A DNA stretch of 58,830 nt from CAWVWD01 sp965662365 (GTDB taxonomy: Bacteria > Bacteroidota > Bacteroidia > Chitinophagales > Saprospiraceae). The stretch spans positions 1 through 58,830 of the forward strand of contig CBFIHR010000021.1 of the NCBI GenBank assembly GCA_965662365.1, read 5' to 3'. The notes under the pieces are model-generated. The model was not told the origin of the DNA and did no database searches. It worked only from the letters and a program-made list of their open reading frames with translations. This document shows, in pieces, positions 7,497 through 14,886 of the stretch (the first letter of the stretch is position 1; every line of letters starts with the position of its first letter). The position numbers were made by a program, and so were the translations under genes.

Positions 7497-8600
7497 ATGA
7501 GAATAATGAAAGTTTTTGTAAAAAGTATAGTGACTTCATTGATGGTTGCATCTGGAAGTTTCCTTTCTGCACAGGGTTCAATATATCTTGAAATCTCTGA
7601 TTGCACAAGAGAGCTACAATATTCTTATAGTGAGCCAAATGGTGTTAATTCAGGGTATTTTGCGTATCAGTTCGTGTTGAACGATTTTGAAATAGTTACT
7701 TTGGAATCTTCTACCTACAATTCCAGAAATATTTCAGAAGATGATTTGATCACGATGAATCGTATTACTTGTGGAGAAACTTTGCAAAACGAATTACTGC
7801 TAGACACTATTAAAAAAATTCAAAAGGGAAAGCAGGATATTTACCTTTTGAAACCAAATGGCAATGGCTTTGAGGTCTTAAATGTAACAGATGTGACTTA
7901 TCAAGTTTATTTACCGAGTGATAAGTATTTGAGAGTGATTACAAGCGAATATGGATTCGATTATGATGCTAAAAATACCTACGATATAGGTGTCGATCTG
8001 AAAACCAGTGGTCAGGGAGATTTGATCTTGTTACAAGAAGCGTCTAAGGATTGTTATGACAAACCTACTTTTATGCACATTCCTACTAACTTCATGGAAA
8101 CCGTCAATATTGAATATATTTTAGGTATCGGTATGGTCAAAATGTATTCAGATTTGATGGAGCATCGTTTAGTTGCTATCGACGGACAACCGCTTCAAGC
8201 GTATTTAGCTACCTTCTGTGATCAAGATATAGTCAAGGCTGAGGCTCTACCTAAATTATCTGAAACACCTAAAGAGGAATATGTTGAAATGACTTCAGAA
8301 TTTGAACAGGAGACCGTTCTTACAAAAGAAAATATTGATGAATCCTTATTGAAAGCAGAAAGGGAAGCGATAGAAGATACAACATCTGAAGATAAAGGAA
8401 AATCTAAAATTTATAAATCTATACCAGTTAGCAGGACAGCAATTAGCAAAAGAAATATTCATACAGTATCTACAGGAGAGACATTATATAGTATTTCTGA
8501 AAAATATAATTTGACGATTAAAGAACTCAAAAAAATGAATGAGTTAGAGGAATATACCATCGAAATCGGTCAGAAATTAAAGATCAGAAAGCAAGATTAA
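7497..8600 (+). CDS. Secreted LysM-domain protein
   Basis: A 367-residue protein with a signal peptide (cleavage after FLSAQ) and a single C-terminal LysM domain (about residues 322-365: HTVSTGETLYSISEKYNLT, then LKKMNELEEYTIEIGQKLKI). LysM binds peptidoglycan or chitin-type glycans. The 200-residue middle part has several cysteines and no domain I recognise; an acidic, Glu-rich linker (about residues 255-300) precedes the LysM. ATG at 7506 is an alternative start three codons downstream. The gene stands alone between divergent tatC and convergent EamA genes. Confidence 0.8.
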   Translation: MRIMKVFVKSIVTSLMVASGSFLSAQGSIYLEISDCTRELQYSYSEPNGVNSGYFAYQFVLNDFEIVTLESSTYNSRNISEDDLITMNRITCGETLQNELLLDTIKKIQKGKQDIYLLKPNGNGFEVLNVTDVTYQVYLPSDKYLRVITSEYGFDYDAKNTYDIGVDLKTSGQGDLILLQEASKDCYDKPTFMHIPTNFMETVNIEYILGIGMVKMYSDLMEHRLVAIDGQPLQAYLATFCDQDIVKAEALPKLSETPKEEYVEMTSEFEQETVLTKENIDESLLKAEREAIEDTTSEDKGKSKIYKSIPVSRTAISKRNIHTVSTGETLYSISEKYNLTIKELKKMNELEEYTIEIGQKLKIRKQD

Positions 8601-8643
8601 TAAGTTAATAAATTGTGGATTAACTGACAGAGGCGACCTAAAA

Positions 8644-8734
8644 ATTCTCCCACACAGATTTTGTAAGTTCAATAGCCTTTAAATGAAAATCTTAATAAAA
8701 TTGGCGATGAATTTTTATAAATCTGTGTGAGAAT
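8644..8734. terminator. Long inverted repeat between convergent LysM and EamA genes
   Basis: Arms at 8644-8661 and 8719-8734 pair over ATTCTC-CACACAGATTT with a one-base bulge and a 57-base loop. A third partial copy of CACAGATTT lies at 8801-8809 next to the EamA stop codon. A terminator role is likely, though the loop is long. Confidence 0.5.
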
Positions 8735-8805
8735 AAAGTCTTCAATTTGCCCAAACAAGGTAAAAAAACCTAGAGTAGTTTCAAAAGTAGGCTTTTGTCA
8801 CAGAT

Positions 8806-9708
8806 TTATTTTCCTCTTGTTAAATAAACACCAAATAGGATTAATGCCATTCCGACAAAGTGCCAAACTGTAATAAATTCCCCGTCTAAAAATCCAATAA
8901 ATACTGCTGTAATCGGGATGATATAAGCGACTGCCGCACCAAATAATGCACTTGTCATTTGTACTAATTTTATGAAAATATAGGTGGCTAATGCTGTGCT
9001 AATAAAGCCTAAATACAATACGCTCGTGAACGAAAACCAAGCATTTTCATCGGTTTGCATCGTATGAATAAAATCCGTACCTAAAAATAAATAACCAATT
9101 GCCCAAGGTCCAACTAAGGCAAATGCTATTGCTGAAGTCAAATGTGAGGGAATATTTTGCAATTTATTTTTAATAATATTAGAACTGAAACCGTAACAAA
9201 CGGACGCCAAAACAGCAAATAAACCATACCATTGATTCCCATCTGATTCCCAATCAGCACCGTATAAAATCAAAATGGAGGCTCCGACCAGACCTAATAA
9301 AACGCCCCAAAACTTGCGTAAAATAAAAGCAACGCCAAAAAATAATACGCCGGCTGTAAAGGTCAATAGTGGTGTGATCGAGTTTAAAATACCAGCCAAC
9401 GAACTACTGATTTGTGTCTGTGCTAACGGAAATAAAAATGCAGGAATCGCATTCCCTAACATGGCGAAAGCAAAGACATATTTATATTGCGAACTTTCTA
9501 CTTTTCGGAAGGCTCGAACGATAAAGGGCGAAAATGCCAAAGTTGCAAATGTAATCCTAAGTGCAGCGACTTGATCCCATGAAAAAGTGACCAAGCCTTT
9601 TTTTATAAAAAAAAAGGAAACACCCCAAAGCATTGACAAAAAGATCAATGTTAAATATGCTAATAGCTTCTGGTTTTCTTGAAAACGTTCCTTGAATTGT
9701 TGCATCAT
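8806..9708 (-). CDS. EamA/DMT superfamily transporter
   Basis: A ten-helix inner-membrane protein with two EamA repeats (for example LTLIFLSMLWGVSFFFIKKG at the first and YGLFAVLASVCYGFSSNIIK at the second). The DMT superfamily exports amino acids and other metabolites; the substrate cannot be told. The frame is open to 9768, but a -7-like TAGCTTTG (9773-9766, minus strand) overlaps that start, so the ATG at 9708 (MMQQFKERFQ), giving 300 residues, fits better. A pair of palindromes at 9901-9933 lies about 190 bases upstream. Confidence 0.85.
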   Translation of the reverse strand: MMQQFKERFQENQKLLAYLTLIFLSMLWGVSFFFIKKGLVTFSWDQVAALRITFATLAFSPFIVRAFRKVESSQYKYVFAFAMLGNAIPAFLFPLAQTQISSSLAGILNSITPLLTFTAGVLFFGVAFILRKFWGVLLGLVGASILILYGADWESDGNQWYGLFAVLASVCYGFSSNIIKNKLQNIPSHLTSAIAFALVGPWAIGYLFLGTDFIHTMQTDENAWFSFTSVLYLGFISTALATYIFIKLVQMTSALFGAAVAYIIPITAVFIGFLDGEFITVWHFVGMALILFGVYLTRGK

Positions 9709-9765
9709 CAGTTTGGAATCTCGTGTTTTGAAAGTACTATAAATAGTATTTGATTGGAAAAGTTG

Positions 9766-9773
9766 CAAAGCTA
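9766..9773 (-). promoter_or_regulatory. -7-like element for the EamA gene
   Basis: TAGCTTTG on the minus strand fits TAnnTTTG. No good -33 element is visible at the usual distance. It implies a start codon downstream of about 9758. Confidence 0.35.
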
Positions 9774-10123
9774 ATGAAAAGAATGATAATGATGTTTTAT
9801 CGGTTTTTTTAGTGTACCCAAATCGTGATTTATTCGATTTATTTGAATTACTGTAAACGGAGTATTCGCAAGTTTTTTAGACATATTTAAAAAATTATCA
9901 TTAAACCAGTTTAATAAGATTAAACGAGTTTAATAATACTTTAGAAACTTCTCGTTTTTTTTGACTTACGTTAATTTTCGTTTCATCTTGTGGTTGCAAT
10001 CACGAGATAATTTACTGATAATCTTTTGATTATTCATAAAATTATTAGTGATAAAGGAATTGAGTGTCATCATATTCAACCATCTATTTTTTTAAATAGA
10101 CGATTTTTTATTCAATCAAATAG
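9774..10123. promoter_or_regulatory. Gene-free stretch with a tandem palindrome operator candidate
   Basis: Two 14-bp palindromes, TTAAACCAGTTTAA at 9901-9914 and TTAAACGAGTTTAA at 9920-9933, differ by one base and are spaced 19 bp centre to centre, close to two helical turns. This looks like a double operator for a dimeric repressor. Further on, TCTTGTG and CACGAGA (about 9987-10008) and TCTATTT/AAATAGA (about 10083-10100) form weak hairpins. No gene is evident in this interval. Confidence 0.5.
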
Positions 10124-10273
10124 ATGAAAAAAGTTAAAAAATTCAAGTTGAAAATTGATGCATCTCATTTTTTTAGGTCTTTTAAAAAAGTAAATTGGAA
10201 GCAGGTCGAGTTGATATCATTGGATAAAATTTATGTTGACCAAACTAAAAAATTGAGTAAAAATAGGTTTTGA
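10124..10273 (+). CDS. Possible 49-residue basic protein
   Basis: An ATG-started ORF of 49 codons encoding a lysine-rich peptide (starts MKKVKKFKLKIDASHFFRSF, ends KLSKNRF). The base composition is similar to the flanks and there is no clear promoter. It ends inside the first copy of a 15-bp tandem duplication that carries the promoter of the next gene. It may be a real small protein or chance; I recognise no homologue. Confidence 0.3.
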   Translation: MKKVKKFKLKIDASHFFRSFKKVNWKQVELISLDKIYVDQTKKLSKNRF

Positions 10274-10283
10274 AAAAGTAGGT

Positions 10284-10312
10284 TTTGAAAAAGTAGAAAT
10301 CCGATAATATTG
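10284..10312 (+). promoter_or_regulatory. Promoter of the CsgG-like gene
   Basis: TTTG at 10284-10287, a 17-base gap, then TAATATTG at 10305-10312, one mismatch from TAnnTTTG. The TTTG lies in the second copy of a perfect 15-bp tandem duplication (AGGTTTTGAAAAAGT at 10265-10279 and 10280-10294). Predicted transcription start is near 10319, with a 40-base leader. Confidence 0.5.
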
Positions 10313-10359
10313 CTCTGATTAGCTACTTAGAATCAAATTTTAATAAAAATATAAACGAC

Positions 10360-11469
10360 ATGAAACAACTTATTAATTTTAGCTTAATCATTGTATTTTG
10401 CGTCACAGCAATCGTAGCGACGGCACAGGAAAAACCATCATTAACGGTCTTAAATGTTGATGCTCAGGGAGTGGAGTTTACTTCTGTTCAGTTAGGAAAT
10501 TTAGTTCGTCTTGAAATGGATAAACTGAACAGATTTGAGGTGATGGATAAGTATGATGTCGCTTATTTAGTCGAAAAAAACGATTTAAAAATCGATAATT
10601 GTTATGGTAAAATCTGTTTGTTAGAAGTTGGAAAATTGATTGATTCTGACAAAATGTTTACCGGAAGTGTAGAGCGATATGGAAAGACAATCATCATTAC
10701 ACTTCGATTAATTGATGTCAAAAAAGGCATTATTGAGGAGACTCAAGTCAATGAGTTTTTAAATCTACAGAATGAGATTCAACGTATGATTGGCATTACG
10801 GTCAATGATTTATTTGGTATTGAAAATGATCCTGCAGTGGTGTCGTTATTAACACAAAAGGAAAATTTGGATAATGCGATCACATTACCGGATGAACCTC
10901 GCTTAAATTTGAGTGGACCAAGAATGGGAGTGAGTTTATTGATGGGTGAAGCAGCAAGTGTGTATAAGGCTCCTGAAAATCAAGGTGGCTTCGATGCGTA
11001 TCCGGTTTTATTTCAATTTGGGTATCAGTTTGAGGTGCAATATTTGAATGAAGGAAATGTACAGGGTTTATTTGAATTTATCCCTTTGGTCAGCGGATTG
11101 GAGCAAGGTTTTTTTGTTCCAAGTATGACGATTTTACATGGTTTACGGAATAATAAAAATGGGCTAGAATTTGCATTCGGGCCGACCCTTTCTGTAGCAA
11201 GAAGGGCAACGGGCTATTATGATGCGGATGATGTTTGGCATTTAGAACAAGATTGGTGGATTAATAATCAGAATGGTGAACCAAATCCTTATGATATTAC
11301 CTCTCGTTTAGATAGCCGGGGCGATTTGGATATTTCGACAGGTTTTGTTGTTGCGGCGGGATTTACGTTTAAGTCTGGGAAGTTGAATATTCCAGTAAAT
11401 GCTTATGTTGTGCCTCGTAAAGATAATTTTAGAGTTGGTGTTTCTTTTGGATTCAATGCTCGTAGATAA
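10360..11469 (+). CDS. CsgG/LpoB-like domain plus outer-membrane barrel protein
   Basis: A 369-residue protein. A signal peptide ends at ATAQ. Residues 25-160 show the alpha/beta pattern of CsgG/LpoB/FlgO-like domains: a strand (SLTVLNVDAQG), a helix (QLGNLVRLEMDKL), RFEVMDKYDVAYL, then DKMFTGSVERYGKTIIITLRL. Residues 185-369 are rich in glycine and aromatic residues with alternating strands (FQFGYQFEVQYL, FVVAAGFTFKSG) and end GVSFGFNARR, like a small outer-membrane barrel. The domain pairing suggests a periplasmic module tethered to the outer membrane; a specific role is not known. Confidence 0.65.
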   Translation: MKQLINFSLIIVFCVTAIVATAQEKPSLTVLNVDAQGVEFTSVQLGNLVRLEMDKLNRFEVMDKYDVAYLVEKNDLKIDNCYGKICLLEVGKLIDSDKMFTGSVERYGKTIIITLRLIDVKKGIIEETQVNEFLNLQNEIQRMIGITVNDLFGIENDPAVVSLLTQKENLDNAITLPDEPRLNLSGPRMGVSLLMGEAASVYKAPENQGGFDAYPVLFQFGYQFEVQYLNEGNVQGLFEFIPLVSGLEQGFFVPSMTILHGLRNNKNGLEFAFGPTLSVARRATGYYDADDVWHLEQDWWINNQNGEPNPYDITSRLDSRGDLDISTGFVVAAGFTFKSGKLNIPVNAYVVPRKDNFRVGVSFGFNARR

Positions 11470-11506
11470 GGGTTGAGTTTAGGTTGATAAAACTGTATTT
11501 AATCAG

Positions 11507-11543
11507 AAAGCCACGATTTTCATTTAATGAAAACTGTGGCTTT
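11507..11543 (+). terminator. Terminator after the CsgG-like gene
   Basis: AAAGCCAC at 11507-11514 pairs with GTGGCTTT at 11536-11543; the stem extends inward through ATTTTCAT/ATGAAAA with a two-base mismatch, and a run of T follows. Confidence 0.75.
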
Positions 11544-11620
11544 TTTGTGTATTTATTTGCTTACTGATTGTATTTCTGGCTATTTTTAAAATCTTAAATT
11601 AATTAGGATTGGTAGTGCTG

Positions 11621-11650
11621 TTGTACGTATTATGAAATATTGTATATTTG
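11621..11650 (+). promoter_or_regulatory. Strong Bacteroidetes-type promoter
   Basis: TTG at 11621-11623, a 19-base gap, and TATATTTG at 11643-11650, a full match to TAnnTTTG. It drives the gene starting at 11719 with a leader of about 60 bases. Confidence 0.6.
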
Positions 11651-11718
11651 AAGCAGGATAAATAGGAGAACTACAAGTAATCAAAAAATCTTCGATATAA
11701 ATTATATAAACGGAAAAT

Positions 11719-12447
11719 ATGAAAATAAATATTTTACTTATTGCTTTGATGGGATTCACACAGTTGAACTTTGCACAAATACCTGTTATTGAGGATGTTA
11801 TCAAGGTAACATGTGAAGGCTTCAATGATGCAAAGATTCCTGTCGAGGAGATGACGGTAGAGGAAGTTGAGCAGATTTTTATTGAGAGTCGTCAAGATTA
11901 TCTGGAAGTTTGGGATAGTACACAACGTGCTTTTACACAACAGGCGTTATTACCATTTAAGTATGATGATTATTTTATCCGACGTTTGGAGACGGAATGT
12001 TCTGCTTTTCGTCCTGCAATAAAAAGGTTTTATGATGATTTTTTGATTGACGATGAGGAAAAAAGAAAGTTGTACCTGAAAGCACGAGATTTTATCTATG
12101 CCGTAGAAGATGGTGCAACAGATGATGATCTGAATACTTATTTGGATACGAAAGCGCCAATTACAGACGACTTTTTAGCTATTTTACGCCAAGAAATAGA
12201 GGAGCAAAAGGCAACTTCTACACTAAAATTTACACGGTTAGATGATTATATTTTCCGTTGTGAATACCTGGATTATGTTACAGCTGAAAAGAATTTTCGT
12301 GTTGATATTTTATTTATAGATGGTACGGATATTTTGATTAACAATATTCGTATGACAACTAAGTTTGCGTTAAAACAGGGTTATGACAGCGTTGATATTA
12401 ATCATGATATTGATGCAGATTTGCCATTTATTGAACAAGGAAATTAG
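11719..12447 (+). CDS. Secreted protein of unknown function
   Basis: A 242-residue protein with a signal peptide (MKINILLIALMGFTQLNFAQ). The mature protein starts with an acidic helix region (VEEMTVEEVEQIFIESRQDY) and ends with a beta-rich part (FTRLDDYIFRCEYLDYVT onward). It has two or three cysteines and no motif I can name. It has its own promoter and is followed by the repeat leader of the purine nucleoside phosphorylase gene. Probably periplasmic or surface-exposed. Confidence 0.7.
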   Translation: MKINILLIALMGFTQLNFAQIPVIEDVIKVTCEGFNDAKIPVEEMTVEEVEQIFIESRQDYLEVWDSTQRAFTQQALLPFKYDDYFIRRLETECSAFRPAIKRFYDDFLIDDEEKRKLYLKARDFIYAVEDGATDDDLNTYLDTKAPITDDFLAILRQEIEEQKATSTLKFTRLDDYIFRCEYLDYVTAEKNFRVDILFIDGTDILINNIRMTTKFALKQGYDSVDINHDIDADLPFIEQGN

Positions 12448-12455
12448 AGATTTCA

Positions 12456-12523
12456 AGTATGAAGTGTAAGAGGTGAGGTGTTTGATCTCTTACATTTTAT
12501 ACGTCACATTTTATGCTAAAAAA
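12456..12523 (+). repeat. Period-7 word-repeat leader before the PNP gene
   Basis: RGTRTGA-type heptamers run in exact 7-bp register from 12456 to 12476. GAGGTGAGGT follows at 12470-12479, then the complementary CTTACAT/GTCACAT-type heptamers in register up to TAAAAAA and ATG. AAGTGTAAGAG pairs with CTCTTACATTT (one G-T pair) to give a hairpin. The plan is that of the tsaB leader at 591-643. Confidence 0.6.
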
Positions 12524-13342
12524 ATGCTTTACGACCAAATACAAGAATCCACTAAATTTATTCGTACGAAAACATTATTTCAACCTCGATTTGGAATCAT
12601 ATTAGGAACAGGATTGAGTAATCTTACGGACGATATTCGGATAGAATGTGAAATTCCTTACGGAGAAATTCCATATTTTCCGGTTTCAACAGTTGCTTCA
12701 CACAAAGGAAAATTAGTTTTCGGAACATTAGATGATGTTCCAGTTGTTGCAATGGCTGGCCGCTTTCATTATTACGAAGGTTATTCGATGAAGCAAGTTA
12801 CATTTCCGGTTCGAGTGATGAAAAATTTAGGTATCGAGCGCCTTTTTATTTCTAATGCAGCAGGCAGCGTTCAAGAAGACATTCATCAAGGTCATTTAGT
12901 TTTTATAAAAGATCATATCAACTTACAACCCGAAAACCCGCTTCGTGGCGAAAATGACGAACGACTTGGTCCACGATTTCCTGATATGCTCAAAACTTAT
13001 GATAGAATGTTGAATACCAAAGCATTACAAATTGCGAAAGCTAACGGTATTGAGGCACATGAAGGAGTTTATTTAGGTTTACAAGGTCCAAATCTTGAAA
13101 CGCCGGCAGAGTATGTTTTTATGCACCGAATCGGTGCGGACGTGATAGGCATGTCCACTGTTCCAGAGGTTTTAGTAGCAAAACACAGCGGTTTACCTGT
13201 GTTTGTTGTTTCGGTTGTATCGAATCAAGCCTATCCGCCGGAAGTTATTCGAGAAACAACTTTGGAGGAAGTTGTTGCGGTTGTTGAAGCTGCAACACCA
13301 AAAGTTTGTTTGGTGGTGAGAGCGTTATTGAAAACGCTCTGA
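12524..13342 (+). CDS. punA: Purine nucleoside phosphorylase, trimeric type
   Basis: A 272-residue protein of the trimeric PNP family, which splits purine nucleosides with phosphate in salvage. Visible signatures: GIILGTGLSNL near the N-terminus (phosphate loop), SHKGKLVFG, AGRFHYYEGY, SNAAGS, GLQGPNLETPAEY and GADVIGMSTVPEV with the purine-binding part further on. The frame opens earlier with GTG at 12473, but those 17 residues come from the repeat leader; the ATG at 12524 gives the family's normal length. It is followed by a hairpin that includes its last codons. Cytoplasmic. Confidence 0.93.
   Translation: MLYDQIQESTKFIRTKTLFQPRFGIILGTGLSNLTDDIRIECEIPYGEIPYFPVSTVASHKGKLVFGTLDDVPVVAMAGRFHYYEGYSMKQVTFPVRVMKNLGIERLFISNAAGSVQEDIHQGHLVFIKDHINLQPENPLRGENDERLGPRFPDMLKTYDRMLNTKALQIAKANGIEAHEGVYLGLQGPNLETPAEYVFMHRIGADVIGMSTVPEVLVAKHSGLPVFVVSVVSNQAYPPEVIRETTLEEVVAVVEAATPKVCLVVRALLKTL
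13319..13340 (+). terminator. Hairpin overlapping the PNP stop region
   Basis: AGAGCGTT at 13319-13326 pairs perfectly with AACGCTCT at 13333-13340 across a 6-base loop; the TGA stop follows at once. A second weak inverted repeat, AAAATTAAG (13346-13354) with CTTAATTTT (13396-13404), reaches into the end of the convergent M50 gene. Together they probably terminate both genes. Confidence 0.5.
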
Positions 13343-13396
13343 TTTAAAATTAAGGGATGAAATAATTTTTTAATCACGAGGTTTTGTACTTTATAC

Positions 13397-14467
13397 TTAA
13401 TTTTTTGCTGCCTTTATCTGGAAAAACTCATTTAGACCGGCTTTGTCTAAGATGCCGATAACAACGCCGTTTTCGACAATCGGAATAAGTTCATAACGAT
13501 TTTCTTGAAATAGTTGATAAGCAGTTCGTATATTATCTTCAGGCGATAAGACCATAAAATTTTTAATCATATAATCTGAAATTGGTGCAAAGGTGTCTTT
13601 TTTAGAAATAGCTCTTAATATTTGTTGATGTGTCAAGATACCATTCAATTCCATCATATTTAATACAGGAAAATGTTGTTGACCGCTATTGGTTAAAAGT
13701 TGAACGGCATATTCGATATTATTAGATTGTTGAACAATGTAGAATTGTTGCTTCATTGCATCTTTAACTTGATGATTGGTCAAAAAAGCCTCTTGTTTGA
13801 GTCCTTGATATTCTGCTCTTGCACTTACAAAAACAAAAATAGCGATAAAAATTAAGGTATAATGCCCAAAATAAATTCCTATTCCAGCTGCTAAAACTGC
13901 CAAAAATTGTCCAACTAACTTCGCAATATAAGTTGCTTTTAATCGACTTAGTTTGATATTTAAAACAGCTCTAAGCATTCGTCCGCCATCCATCGGAAAC
14001 GCAGGGAGTAGATTAAAAACGACTAATGAGATATTTGCTAAAGCAAAATATTGAAGAAAATTATGACTGCCGATAATTTGCTGCTCAGGAAAGAATGAGC
14101 TATCGGTTAACCACAAAAAAAGATAAACGACTACTGCAATTACTACATTTACGGCTGGGCCAGCAGCAGCAACGACAAATTCTTGCCATGGTTTTTCGGG
14201 GAGTCGCATCAATCGGGCAACACCTCCAATAATCAATAACGTAATATCTGTTGTATCAACACCATAGTATCGTGCAGAAAGGGCGTGACCATATTCATGA
14301 AATAAAACGCAAACAAATAACAGACTGAAAAATAAAGTTGTCCAAATAATGTTCACTGGTTCATAACTTCCATTACTGTATATTGCCATCAAGGGGAGCA
14401 GCAGCAAACTCCAATGTAAAAAAATTGGAATATTAAATAATTGTCCGACTCTAAAGGATCTTAACAT
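13397..14467 (-). CDS. Site-2 protease family (M50) metalloprotease with CBS domains
   Basis: A 356-residue membrane protein. The zinc motif HEYGH is at residues 57-61 and the third ligand lies in NLLPAFPMDGGR (Asp160). Both are intact and placed in hydrophobic segments. The C-terminal 120 residues form a pair of CBS domains (for example HFPVLNMMELNGILTHQQIL), which bind adenosyl nucleotides in related proteins. The family cleaves membrane substrates, often in sigma-factor control; no anti-sigma factor is seen nearby. The frame extends six codons to a TTG at 14485, but the ATG at 14467 (MLRSFRVGQLF) is the usual N-terminus. Confidence 0.9.
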   Translation of the reverse strand: MLRSFRVGQLFNIPIFLHWSLLLLPLMAIYSNGSYEPVNIIWTTLFFSLLFVCVLFHEYGHALSARYYGVDTTDITLLIIGGVARLMRLPEKPWQEFVVAAAGPAVNVVIAVVVYLFLWLTDSSFFPEQQIIGSHNFLQYFALANISLVVFNLLPAFPMDGGRMLRAVLNIKLSRLKATYIAKLVGQFLAVLAAGIGIYFGHYTLIFIAIFVFVSARAEYQGLKQEAFLTNHQVKDAMKQQFYIVQQSNNIEYAVQLLTNSGQQHFPVLNMMELNGILTHQQILRAISKKDTFAPISDYMIKNFMVLSPEDNIRTAYQLFQENRYELIPIVENGVVIGILDKAGLNEFFQIKAAKN

Positions 14468-14886
14468 AGCTTTTGTTTCTTGCAAAATTTGTCTTCAAAT
14501 GTACTTTAAATTTACCAATTTGTTGTTTTGATATACAAATGATGGTCTATTGATGGTGAGTTTCATGTTATAAAATGAATCAAAATACTTCACTTACACT
14601 AGATTGTTATAACATTCATAAGATCAATACAGTTGCTTTTTTAGGAGAATTTTTTACTATTGAGGATTAGGGCGTAAATAGCGAATAATATTAGCTAAAA
14701 TTGCTACATCTTTGAATAGGTAGATATTTGAATATATTTTTTTTAGCGAAAAAAAATAGAAATCTGCTTTTTTAGCGAAAATTCGTTGGTTAATTGTCTA
14801 AAAATTACTTACTTTGATTTCACTAACAGATTAAGTAACAAGCTTAATGTGAATAAAAATTCGAATCACTCACCAAAAAATTAAAC
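14468..14886. promoter_or_regulatory. Regulatory region upstream of the ScfR-type regulator
   Basis: A gene-free region. TTTTTTAGCGAAAA occurs twice, at 14739-14752 and 14768-14781 (29 bp apart), and related words (AATAGCGAATAA, TTAGCTAAAA) lie just upstream near 14676-14700. These are good candidates for an autoregulatory site of the gene that follows. ACTTACTTTGA near 14810 resembles a -7 element with a one-base deletion. Confidence 0.45.

Noticed and set aside
12473..12523. GTG-initiated extension of the PNP protein
   Set aside because: The 17 codons are made of the repeat leader, and the family length is met from the ATG at 12524.
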